Shown here piece by piece: positions 1 through 5,308 of a stretch of 5,308 bases of DNA (the first letter of the stretch is position 1; every line of letters begins with the position of its first letter). Location: assembly GCA_031273835.1 (NCBI GenBank), contig JAISRD010000073.1, positions 1-5,308 of the forward strand. Direction: 5' to 3'. This stretch comes from Treponema sp. Its GTDB lineage: Bacteria; Spirochaetota; Spirochaetia; Treponematales; Breznakiellaceae. Made by a program: the position numbers and the translations under genes. Under the pieces are notes generated by a model. That model ran no database searches. It saw nothing but the letters and a program-made list of their open reading frames with translations, and had not been told where the DNA came from.

Positions 1-170
1 AGGCGGGAGTCCGGGAATACTGGGTTCTGGAACCGGAGGGAAAGAGAATTCAGGTCTATGTACTGGATAAGGACCGCTACATTGCTTCAGCCTATTCGGA
101 TAACGATGTGGTTCCGGTGTCCGTACTGGAGCCTTTAACGCTGGAGCTTGCAACCCTTTGGGAAACATGA
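1..170 (+). CDS. Uma2-family (DUF820) protein, C-terminal fragment
   Basis: This is the 3' end of a gene that starts left of the window. The frame opens at base 3, runs 55 codons and stops at TGA 168-170. The visible residues begin AGVREYWVLEPEGKRIQVYV and end LATLWET. The A-G-V-R-E-Y-W-V-x-x-P-E block followed by a valine/tyrosine-rich strand is the hallmark C-terminal half of Uma2/DUF820 proteins, which have a PD-(D/E)XK nuclease-like fold. The catalytic acidic residues of that fold lie in the missing N-terminal part, so activity cannot be judged. The physiological role of Uma2 proteins is poorly established; they often occur in many copies in cyanobacteria, spirochaetes and other bacteria. 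The gene converges on the rnf-ATPase operon and is not part of it. The family call is fairly sure, the function is not. Confidence 0.8.
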   Translation, partial: AGVREYWVLEPEGKRIQVYVLDKDRYIASAYSDNDVVPVSVLEPLTLELATLWET

Positions 171-179
171 AAGATTGAG

Positions 180-200
180 CGGACGGTCACCTGCCGTCCG
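180..200. terminator. Inverted repeat between convergent genes, possible bidirectional terminator
   Basis: CGGACGG (180-186) pairs perfectly with CCGTCCG (194-200) around a 7-nt loop, and a T-G wobble can extend the stem by one pair. It begins 9 nt after the stop of the plus-strand Uma2 gene and lies 77 nt beyond the stop of the minus-strand four-helix gene, where a shared terminator would be expected. On the plus strand no U-run follows. On the minus strand only a short interrupted pyrimidine stretch (CTCAATCTTTC) follows, so a strong intrinsic terminator is not supported. It may instead be a 3'-end stabilising hairpin. Confidence 0.4.
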
Positions 201-215
201 GTTCTACCCGGCCGC

Positions 216-229
216 CTAATTGCTAATTG
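216..229. repeat. Tandem 7-bp direct repeat
   Basis: The heptamer CTAATTG occurs twice back to back (216-222 and 223-229) in the short AT-richer spacer between the two convergent genes. Two copies are too few to suggest a known element. It may be a chance duplication or replication slippage. No function can be assigned. Confidence 0.35.
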
Positions 230-276
230 AACTCCGTTCCGGTAATGTTTTATGCCATTTACTATGATGAGGCAAT

Positions 277-639
277 CTATTGCACTGACGGCCGGGGATT
301 CCGTAAACTCTTTATACCCGCCGATAAGAGCGTCCGCAGTTCCTCACAATCCTCTATAGTATTGTTGAACTCATACTCGGTTATCAAAGCGGTGTCGTTG
401 AGTAATTCCAGCCAGTATTTCGTTTCCGCGCAGGCCTTGAGGGCGGTGTAGAGCATCCCCAGGAATTCCTGGTTGTTCACGGAACAGCTTGCCTTCGCGA
501 GGGTGGCCCCTATTCCGGTCCCGGCCTGCAGGAGCCGTTCCGATAGAACGGTCTCCTTTTTATTGATCGAAAGATGCTTGTAAAGCTGCACGATCTTGAC
601 TGAAAAAACTTTGCTCTTACGGGTGGCGGCATTATCCAT
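277..639 (-). CDS. Four-helix bundle protein (S23/IVP type)
   Basis: A 120-residue, mostly helical protein without signal peptide or membrane segment. It matches the four-helix-bundle family first named after the protein encoded in the intervening sequence of Leptospira 23S rRNA genes. Family landmarks are in order: a VFSVKIVQLYKHL helix (11-23), the L-L-Q-A-G-T-G-I-G-A-x-L-A-K-A segment (36-50, usually S-G-T-S-I-G-A-N-I-A-E-A), ALKACAETKYWLELL (66-80) and EDCEELRTLL (96-105). The ATG at 639 was chosen because the family similarity begins close after it and GGGAG (648-652) sits 8 nt upstream. A longer in-frame start at 744 would overlap the ATPase by about 100 nt and add arginine-rich sequence unlike the family. 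It begins 5 nt after the ATPase stop, so it is probably the last gene of the operon. There is no 23S rRNA around it. Its first 180 coded bases on the plus strand (241-420) are only about 44% GC by hand count, below its neighbours, which hints at separate acquisition. The molecular function of the family is unknown. Confidence 0.85.
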   Translation of the reverse strand: MDNAATRKSKVFSVKIVQLYKHLSINKKETVLSERLLQAGTGIGATLAKASCSVNNQEFLGMLYTALKACAETKYWLELLNDTALITEYEFNNTIEDCEELRTLLSAGIKSLRNPRPSVQ

Positions 640-644
640 ACCGG

Positions 645-2144
645 TTACTCCCAGGGAAACCGTATGCCGCCGGTAAGCCCGCCGCCTCCGGCGATCCAGT
701 CCACATACTGCACCGCGGTCCGGGGAGAGCGGCCGTTGAACCACTTTTCCCAGCGGAGGGCGTTTTCCTGAAACCGGGCCCGGGTTTCCCCGTCCAGGAG
801 GTCGGGCAGCACGCGCCGGCGGCAGGCTATGTGTTCGGCAATGCGCAGGTACTCTTCCTGTGAGGGGCTGGTGAACACCACCGTAACGCCGAAGCGGTCC
901 GCCAGGGAGAACTGTTCCTGCATAGTGTCAAAGGCCCGCAGGTCGCCTGAATCAACGGACTCGGCGGCTTGTGCGGCGGTGGGGCGGTCGGCCAAGCGCT
1001 CCTTCACCAGGTGGCGGCGGTTGCTCGTGGCGTAGATCACCACGTTGGCGGGCCTGGACTCGACGCCCCCTTCCAGCAGGGCTTTGATGTTCCTGAACGA
1101 GTCGTCGGTCGATTCAAACGAGAGATCATCGATGAAAAGGATGAAGCGCCGGGAACGGGCGGACAGGGCCTCCATTATTTCCGAAAGCTCGTCCAGGTCG
1201 GCCTTGGTGAGCTCGATCAGCTTGAGGCCCCGATCCGCGTATTCGTTGCAGACCGCCTTGACCGTGGCGGACTTGCCCGTACCCCTGTCCCCGTAAAGGA
1301 GCAGGTTATTGGCCCCCTTCCCTTCCAGAAATCTGCGGGTGTTGGCAACCACGATAGACCGCTGATCCTCATAGCCGGAAAAATCCGCCAGGGTAACGGG
1401 ATCGGGATTGCGGACCGGCTGCAGGGAAAGCGAGAACGGCCGGGGGAAACCTTCCACGGCAAAATCGACAAAGCCGTGCCGCCGGGAAAATTCCTGGGCA
1501 AAGAATTCCGGCGCACGGATAAAACAGTGATACTGTCCCAGGATGCCGGCGCCGTTGGCGCGCAGATATTCTGTCAGGGCGGGCAGGGAAGCGCCCCAGT
1601 TTGTGTTTTCAGGAAACAGCTTGAGGATAGTAGGCGAGCTTTCGCCGTGTATCTTCTTCCCCTCCGCGGACCAAAGCACCCGTGACTCCTCCTCAATGTT
1701 TCCGGCAATGTCTCCAAGGCCGTTCTTCCTGAGAATTTCCGCGATGTGAAAACCCAGACTGTGAATCTCGAAAGAGGCGATACGTCCGAGCCGGGAAAGA
1801 TCGGTCTTGGCAAGGGCGCACAGCATCGTGGGAGGGTTCTCCTGATTTTCCGCGGCGAAGGTGTAGGGATTATCGTCTGAAAGGATCAAATAGCCCAGGG
1901 TGATATACAGCGAATACTCCCGCTGGGTTTGAATAAAGGCGCTGATAAAGGCGGCCCAGTCCTCGGCTATTTCCAGGTAGGTGTCGGGAAGGCCGTACAT
2001 GGGCTCTTCATCTTTTTCTTCGGAAAGATCGTCCAGGAGTTCCCGCAGGGCGCCGAGGATGGGGTGGTCTTTCAGCGCGGAAAACAGGGATAAACCCATA
2101 ATATCCGCCAAAGTGGTATAAATCTTGTCGCTTATGTTGTTCAT
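645..2144 (-). CDS. DUF815-family AAA+ ATPase
   Basis: A 499-residue cytoplasmic P-loop ATPase of the DUF815 (COG2607) family. The N-terminal ~230 residues form a helical, acidic, little-conserved extension; the ATPase core follows. Visible motifs are Walker A GDRGTGKS (285-292), Walker B FILFIDDLSFE (334-344, Asp339 and Asp340), sensor 1 in YATSNRRHL (371-379, Asn375), LADRFG (414-419), and a C-terminal GRSPRTAVQYVDWI segment (471-484) that probably supplies the sensor-2 arginine. The block after Walker B (ALLEGGVESRPANVVIYATSNRRH) is the family signature. All nucleotide-binding residues look intact. The ATG at 2144 was chosen because it overlaps the rnfB stop as ATGA. A start at 2222 is in frame but would overlap rnfB by 82 nt and has no better ribosome site. 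Upstream of 2144 the only purine-rich site, GGGAG, is 14 nt away, so translation probably depends on coupling from rnfB. The substrate of DUF815 ATPases is not established. Position suggests, but does not prove, a role in Rnf assembly or upkeep. Confidence 0.9.
   Translation of the reverse strand: MNNISDKIYTTLADIMGLSLFSALKDHPILGALRELLDDLSEEKDEEPMYGLPDTYLEIAEDWAAFISAFIQTQREYSLYITLGYLILSDDNPYTFAAENQENPPTMLCALAKTDLSRLGRIASFEIHSLGFHIAEILRKNGLGDIAGNIEEESRVLWSAEGKKIHGESSPTILKLFPENTNWGASLPALTEYLRANGAGILGQYHCFIRAPEFFAQEFSRRHGFVDFAVEGFPRPFSLSLQPVRNPDPVTLADFSGYEDQRSIVVANTRRFLEGKGANNLLLYGDRGTGKSATVKAVCNEYADRGLKLIELTKADLDELSEIMEALSARSRRFILFIDDLSFESTDDSFRNIKALLEGGVESRPANVVIYATSNRRHLVKERLADRPTAAQAAESVDSGDLRAFDTMQEQFSLADRFGVTVVFTSPSQEEYLRIAEHIACRRRVLPDLLDGETRARFQENALRWEKWFNGRSPRTAVQYVDWIAGGGGLTGGIRFPWE
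648..652 (-). promoter_or_regulatory. Ribosome binding site of the four-helix bundle gene
   Basis: On the minus strand this reads GGGAG, 8 nt before the ATG at 639 and inside the last codons of the ATPase gene. It supports 639 as the start rather than the longer in-frame start at 744. Confidence 0.6.
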
Positions 2145-2956
2145 ACAGCCGCCGGTATCTCCCGCAATAATTTGATTACTTTTGTCGGACACTTGGAAGC
2201 GCAAGTCCCGCAGGAAATACATTTACTGTAATCCACTTTCGGGATTCCGTTGTCCATGACAATGCACTGTTGAGGACAGTTTTTCACGCATAGCTCACAT
2301 TTAATGCACCCGGCCTTACAGGTTTTCATCACCATGGCCTTGACAGGATTTCTGTTGGAGCAGAACGCAAACGCTCCCTTTTGATCCCTCGGTATTTCCC
2401 GCAGTATGCCCTGGGGACATTCCCCTATGCAGACTTTGCATCCCGTACATTTAGTGTTGTCTATCCGGGGCAGTCCGTTTTCCCCCATATCCAGGGCGCC
2501 GAACTTGCAGACCAGGGTACAGTCCCCAAAACCGAGGCATCCCCAGGCGCAGAGCTTGGTCCCCCCGGCGGACAATTTGGCCCCCCGGCAGGTCCTGACG
2601 CCCGTGTATTCGCCCTTGACAGGCGCGCGGTCCTTCGACCCCTGACAGGCCAACACCGCTACTACCGGAACAACCGTGGCGTCCCCGCCCATGATAGCGG
2701 CAAGCCGCTCCGCCACCGGGGACCCGCCGACAGAACAACTGGCGATCCCCGCTTCCCTTTTCGCCACCGCCGAGGCATAGGCGTCGCAGCCCGGAAACCC
2801 GCAGGCCCCGCAGTTAGCACCCGGCAGAATCTCCCGTATCTGACCTGTCAGCGGGTCCTGCTCCACCGCGAAAAACTGCCGGAAGAAACCCAGCGCCAAT
2901 CCCAAAATAAAAGCCAGTATCACCGCAAACAGGGCGGTTGTTAATACAACAGTCAT
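2141..2956 (-). CDS. rnfB: Rnf complex subunit RnfB (ferredoxin-type Fe-S protein)
   Basis: RnfB is the electron-entry subunit of the Rnf complex: it accepts electrons from reduced ferredoxin on the cytoplasmic side. The 271-residue protein has one N-terminal membrane anchor (about 4-28). Next comes the Fes-type [4Fe-4S] motif NCGACGFPGC with Cys49, 52, 57 and 74. Two ferredoxin-like cysteine sets follow: C136/C140/C146/C150 with C170/C173/C176/C180, and C217/C220/C223/C227 with C246/C249/C252/C256. This makes room for about five [4Fe-4S] clusters. It is longer than the short proteobacterial RnfB/RsxB type, which has only one ferredoxin pair, and resembles the long form of anaerobes. The start ATG at 2954-2956 is preceded 6 nt upstream by AAGGGGGG (2963-2970), which begins inside the rnfA stop codon. 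The gap to rnfA is 12 nt, and the stop overlaps the ATPase start. Identification is secure. Confidence 0.97.
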   Translation of the reverse strand: MTVVLTTALFAVILAFILGLALGFFRQFFAVEQDPLTGQIREILPGANCGACGFPGCDAYASAVAKREAGIASCSVGGSPVAERLAAIMGGDATVVPVVAVLACQGSKDRAPVKGEYTGVRTCRGAKLSAGGTKLCAWGCLGFGDCTLVCKFGALDMGENGLPRIDNTKCTGCKVCIGECPQGILREIPRDQKGAFAFCSNRNPVKAMVMKTCKAGCIKCELCVKNCPQQCIVMDNGIPKVDYSKCISCGTCASKCPTKVIKLLREIPAAV

Positions 2957-2962
2957 TGTGCG

Positions 2963-2970
2963 CCCCCCTT
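2963..2970 (-). promoter_or_regulatory. Ribosome binding site of rnfB overlapping the rnfA stop
   Basis: On the minus strand this reads AAGGGGGG, 6 nt before the rnfB ATG. Its two adenines belong to the TAA stop of rnfA (2969-2971), so a ribosome finishing rnfA covers the rnfB initiation site. This arrangement favours reinitiation. Confidence 0.7.
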
Positions 2971-3544
2971 ATTTTACCAGTCCGGAAAAGCCCATAAAGG
3001 CCATGGACAGAAGCGCCGCGGCGACAAACAGTATTGGTGTGCCCTTCAAAAACGAAGGGATAGGACTGGTTCTGATCCGTTTGCGTATACCCGCAAGCAG
3101 GAGCAGGGACAAGAGAAATCCCAGAGCCACACCCGCGGCAAAGACCAGGGACTCAATAAAACTGTACCCGTTGGAAATCACATCCAGCGTCACCGCCAGG
3201 ATAGCGCAATTTGTGGTGATCAGCGCAAGGTAGATACCCATGGATCCGTAGAGGGCCGGCGCCGATTTCTTCAGATAGAATTCCACCAGTTGAACCAGAC
3301 TCGCGATGACCAGAATAAAAACCAGAAGCTGGAGAAACACCAGCCCCAGCGGTTCCAGGATGAACTTGTAAACAGGCCAGGTAACGCAGGTCGCCAGAAC
3401 CGTTACAAACATTACCGCCATACCCATGCCCAGGGATTTATCCTCGTCCGTACTCATCCCGATGAACGGGCAAAGCGCGAGGAACCGCATGAGCACCACG
3501 TTGTTAATCAAAAAAGCGGAAATGAAAATCTTAAAGAGGTTCAT
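2969..3544 (-). CDS. rnfA: Rnf complex membrane subunit RnfA
   Basis: RnfA is an integral membrane subunit homologous to NqrE of the Na+-pumping NADH:quinone reductase. With RnfE it forms the pseudo-symmetric core that holds an intramembrane iron-sulfur centre and moves electrons across the membrane. The 191-residue protein has the usual family length and about six hydrophobic segments. The conserved half-helix motifs are visible: NNVVLMRFLALCPFIG with Cys25, and GIYLALITTNCAIL with Cys113. These two cysteines are the expected cluster ligands. The C-terminal FKGTPI-like block (here FLKGTPILFVAAALLSMAFMGFSGLV) is also typical. The start ATG overlaps the rnfE stop as ATGA (3541-3544), and GGAGG (3551-3555) lies 6 nt upstream. 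Identification is secure. Confidence 0.97.
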   Translation of the reverse strand: MNLFKIFISAFLINNVVLMRFLALCPFIGMSTDEDKSLGMGMAVMFVTVLATCVTWPVYKFILEPLGLVFLQLLVFILVIASLVQLVEFYLKKSAPALYGSMGIYLALITTNCAILAVTLDVISNGYSFIESLVFAAGVALGFLLSLLLLAGIRKRIRTSPIPSFLKGTPILFVAAALLSMAFMGFSGLVK

Positions 3545-4209
3545 GCGTGTCCTCCGTGGCTGCCGTGGACGCCCATGGAAGCGGATTCGTCAATTGAACC
3601 CGCCGGTCCTTTAAGCCGCGACTTGATGAAGATGTTGAGGGCGATGAATAAGGCGAATACAAAGAAACCTCCGGGAGGAAGAATGAAGAAAAGAACAGGC
3701 TGGTAACCGTCGGGGAAAACTTGAAAGCCCAGTATGGAGCCGCCGCCCAGCAGTTCCCGTATCAGGGATATTCCGGTTAAAACCCAGGTGTAGCCCAGCC
3801 CCATACCCAGCGCGTCGGGGATCACTTCGGCGATTGAACGTTTGGACGCGAACCCTTCAACCCGGCCCATGATGATACAGTTGACCACGATGAGGGGGAT
3901 AAAGACCCCCATGGCCTTGGACAGTTCCGGAAACCAGGCCCGCAGCACATAATCTATCACCGTGGTGAACGCGGCGATGATGATGATGAACACGGGGATA
4001 CGGATTGATTCGGGGATAAGCTTGCGGAACAGGCTGATCACGATCTCCGACATGAGGAGCACGAAAGTCATGGAAAGCCCCATCCCTATACCGTTAGCCG
4101 CCGCGGTGGTAACCGCCAGGGCGGAACAGAGCCCTATCATCAGCATAAGCAGAGGGTTCTCCCTGACTAAGCCGTTGATGAATATTTTAAGTAAAGCCCG
4201 GGAATTCAT
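3541..4209 (-). CDS. rnfE: Rnf complex membrane subunit RnfE
   Basis: RnfE is the partner of RnfA, homologous to NqrD, and an integral membrane protein of the electron-transfer and ion-pumping core. The 222-residue product has about six membrane segments. It keeps the NGLVRENPLLMLMIGLCSALAV motif (Cys28) and the IPLIVVNCIIMGRVEGFA motif (Cys111), the two cysteines expected to share the intramembrane cluster with RnfA. SIAEVIPDALGMGLGYTWVL and the C-terminal ILPPGGFFVFALFIA segment are also family features. The ATG at 4209 was chosen over an in-frame upstream start at 4251: it overlaps the rnfG stop as ATGA, it has a strong AAGGAGGG site (4215-4222) 5 nt upstream, and family similarity starts there. 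The tail after residue 200 is extra and ends in a small histidine cluster (His215, 218, 221). Identification is secure. Confidence 0.97.
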   Translation of the reverse strand: MNSRALLKIFINGLVRENPLLMLMIGLCSALAVTTAAANGIGMGLSMTFVLLMSEIVISLFRKLIPESIRIPVFIIIIAAFTTVIDYVLRAWFPELSKAMGVFIPLIVVNCIIMGRVEGFASKRSIAEVIPDALGMGLGYTWVLTGISLIRELLGGGSILGFQVFPDGYQPVLFFILPPGGFFVFALFIALNIFIKSRLKGPAGSIDESASMGVHGSHGGHA

Positions 4210-4817
4210 TGAGACCCTCCTTGAATTGCCGTACCTTGGGCGGCCATCCACCCGGCCGCGGCGTTCCCCGATGTTTTGACAACCAGGGACACCGCCCTGC
4301 TCGTTATCGTGGAAGCGGTAACAGCCGTGATGTCTCCCGCCGCCTCAAAGGGGTCGGTTACCGGCTTTCCCGCAAACTGTCCGTAAAAGGTGAGCTTTGC
4401 GGCCTTATCCACAAAGTAGGAAGGCGAAGCGGCGTTGGCCCCCAGCCCCGGAGTATCCTGGTGTTCCAGGATCTTCGCCCCCGCGATCCTGCCGTCCGCC
4501 CCGACCCCCACCAGCACCGTGATGGGGCCGCCGTAACTGGGCCCCGAAGCCTGGATAGCCGTTCCCAGCAGGGTGTTCCCCTGTTTTATGGCGTACTGGC
4601 TGCCGAAAACAACCGTGGCTTGGGGGCTGGAAATCTCCCCGGTAATATCCGTAAACGCGTCGGCGTTGGGGAAAAGGTCCTTCAAGGCGGCCTCCAGGTC
4701 CGCCTGGGACCGAACGGCGATAATCTCTTTCGTAACGTTATAGACCAGGGCAAGCCCCACACAGGCGGCGGCGGCGAAACACGCCAGGACTACGCCCAGT
4801 TTCAGCATATCTTTCAC
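4206..4817 (-). CDS. rnfG: Rnf complex subunit RnfG (covalent flavin subunit)
   Basis: RnfG is a membrane-anchored, mainly extracytoplasmic flavoprotein that carries FMN bound to a threonine by a phosphoester link. The 203-residue product has one N-terminal hydrophobic anchor (about 7-27) and an FMN-binding domain. The EHQDTPGLGANA motif (118-129) is the usual H-x-D/E-T-P-G-L-G signature. The flavinylation motif is ITAVTASTITSRAV (163-176), aligning Thr170 with the flavin-carrying Thr of the S/T-G-A-T-x-S/T consensus. Here the Gly and Ala positions are Ala168 and Ser169, a variant. The start is a GTG at 4815-4817, overlapping the rnfD stop as GTGA, with AGGGGG (4824-4829) 6 nt upstream. An ATG three codons later (4808) is the alternative, but the overlap pattern shared with neighbouring genes favours GTG. 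Identification is secure, the exact start slightly less so. Confidence 0.95.
   Translation of the reverse strand: MKDMLKLGVVLACFAAAACVGLALVYNVTKEIIAVRSQADLEAALKDLFPNADAFTDITGEISSPQATVVFGSQYAIKQGNTLLGTAIQASGPSYGGPITVLVGVGADGRIAGAKILEHQDTPGLGANAASPSYFVDKAAKLTFYGQFAGKPVTDPFEAAGDITAVTASTITSRAVSLVVKTSGNAAAGWMAAQGTAIQGGSQ
4215..4222 (-). promoter_or_regulatory. Ribosome binding site of rnfE
   Basis: On the minus strand this reads AAGGAGGG, an almost ideal Shine-Dalgarno sequence 5 nt before the ATG at 4209. It lies within the end of rnfG and decides the rnfE start at 4209 over the in-frame upstream start at 4251. Confidence 0.85.
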
Positions 4818-5308
4818 TTTGAACCCCCTGTTTTAGGCGGCGTAAACCCGTACTTCCTCTGCAAAAGCCTGTTCAGGAAGGGGGTACACGCATTCATAAT
4901 GAGGATGCCGTAGGTTACCCCCTCAGGGTAATTGCCCCACTTGCGGATAAGCACCGTGATAAGCCCGGCCCCGGCCCCAAAGATGAGCTTGCCCTTGGCG
5001 GTCAAGGGGGCGGACACGTAATCGGTAGCCATAAACACCGCCCCGAAAAGCACCCCGCCGCTCAGGACCGCGACAAGGGGATCCATCCCCAAAACCAGGG
5101 AGGCGAGGAAGGCCGCGGCGGTCATGGTAAGGGGTGCCCGCCAGTCTATGACCTTGGTGAGCAGGAGGTACGCCGCCCCTGCCAGGATGAGGAGGATGGA
5201 TGTCTCCCCGATACTGCCCCCGTGGTTCCCGAAGAACAGGGTCCTGACGGTGGACCAGTAATCAGACGCCGCCGCAAGTCCCGTTCCCGCGAAGTCCGCG
5301 CCCAGATC
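4814..5308 (-). CDS. rnfD: Rnf complex membrane subunit RnfD, C-terminal part
   Basis: The gene runs off the right edge. The frame is open from 5308 to TGA 4814-4816 and gives 164 residues, about half of a normal RnfD of around 310-350. RnfD is an NqrB-like multi-spanning membrane subunit with a covalently bound FMN. The visible part has the family motif GNHGGSIGETS (fragment residues 27-37), several hydrophobic helices, SGGVLFGAVFMATDYVSAPLTAKGK (83-107, close to the conserved F-M-A-T-D-P-V-T-S-P block) and KLIFGAGAGLITVLIRKWGNYPEGVTYGILIMNACTP (107-143). The flavinylated S-G-A-T motif normally lies just before the GSIGE motif and so falls outside the window. The methionine at 5125 is internal, not the start. 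The stop overlaps the rnfG start by 4 nt. Identification is secure. Confidence 0.96.
   Translation of the reverse strand, partial: DLGADFAGTGLAAASDYWSTVRTLFFGNHGGSIGETSILLILAGAAYLLLTKVIDWRAPLTMTAAAFLASLVLGMDPLVAVLSGGVLFGAVFMATDYVSAPLTAKGKLIFGAGAGLITVLIRKWGNYPEGVTYGILIMNACTPFLNRLLQRKYGFTPPKTGGSK

Noticed and set aside
227..451. Plus-strand open frame (74 codons) near the left end
   Set aside because: Most of it is antisense to the four-helix gene, whose product has clear family motifs. The plus-strand product shows none.
277..639. rRNA intervening sequence, suggested by the S23-type protein
   Set aside because: No rRNA sequence is visible on either side; the gene follows the ATPase in an operon-like setting.
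640..744. Longer N-terminus for the four-helix protein (start at 744)
   Set aside because: The added 35 residues are arginine-rich and unlike the family, and would overlap the ATPase gene by about 100 nt. The ATG at 639 has a ribosome site at a proper distance.
969..1685. Long plus-strand open frame (238 codons) opposite the ATPase gene
   Set aside because: It is antisense to the clearly conserved AAA+ domain, has no recognisable domain, and long antisense frames are expected in GC-rich coding DNA.
2145..2222. Longer N-terminus for the ATPase (start at 2222)
   Set aside because: It would overlap rnfB by 82 nt over its last ferredoxin motif and has no good ribosome site. The ATG at 2144 gives the 4-nt overlap seen at other junctions.
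2381..2944. Plus-strand open frame (187 codons) opposite rnfB
   Set aside because: It is a shadow of the cysteine-rich rnfB frame; the product is low-complexity and resembles nothing known.
4209..4913. Plus-strand open frame (234 codons) opposite rnfG and the end of rnfD
   Set aside because: It lies antisense to two conserved Rnf genes, its product is arginine/glycine-rich without family likeness, and no ribosome site decides it.

Overview
This window looks like an anaerobic bacterium's energy-conservation locus. The minus strand, read from right to left, carries rnfD (3' part only), rnfG, rnfE, rnfA and rnfB. These encode membrane and iron-sulfur subunits of the Rnf complex, the ion-pumping ferredoxin:NAD+ oxidoreductase. 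The order D-G-E-A-B matches the 3' part of the rnfCDGEAB arrangement known from anaerobes such as clostridia, so rnfC and the rest of rnfD probably lie beyond position 5308. The operon promoter is also outside the window.

The transcription unit does not appear to stop at rnfB. An AAA+ ATPase of the DUF815 family (499 aa) starts inside the rnfB stop codon, and a small four-helix-bundle protein of the S23/IVP type (120 aa) starts 5 nt after the ATPase stop. Four of the six junctions are 4-nt stop/start overlaps (GTGA or ATGA). The other two have gaps of 12 and 5 nt, so the cluster reads as one tightly coupled unit of seven genes.

At the left edge the plus strand carries the last 55 codons of a Uma2-family (DUF820) protein converging on the operon. 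The roughly 106-nt gap between the two 3' ends holds a perfect 7-bp inverted repeat that could act as a terminator, and a tandem 7-bp repeat.

How the parts work together (family knowledge): RnfB takes electrons from ferredoxin through its Fe-S clusters. RnfA and RnfE carry them across the membrane through a shared iron-sulfur site. RnfG and RnfD pass them through covalently bound flavins, and RnfC (not seen) reduces NAD+. The exergonic electron flow drives Na+ or H+ export, and the sequence does not show which ion. The job of the ATPase next to Rnf is unknown.

Organism: the window is GC-rich (clearly above 50%). An Rnf operon of this order together with Uma2 and S23-type four-helix-bundle genes suggests a Treponema-like spirochaete, but this is inference from gene content and is not secure. 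The most interesting observation is the coupling of the DUF815 ATPase, and possibly the four-helix protein, to the Rnf operon.
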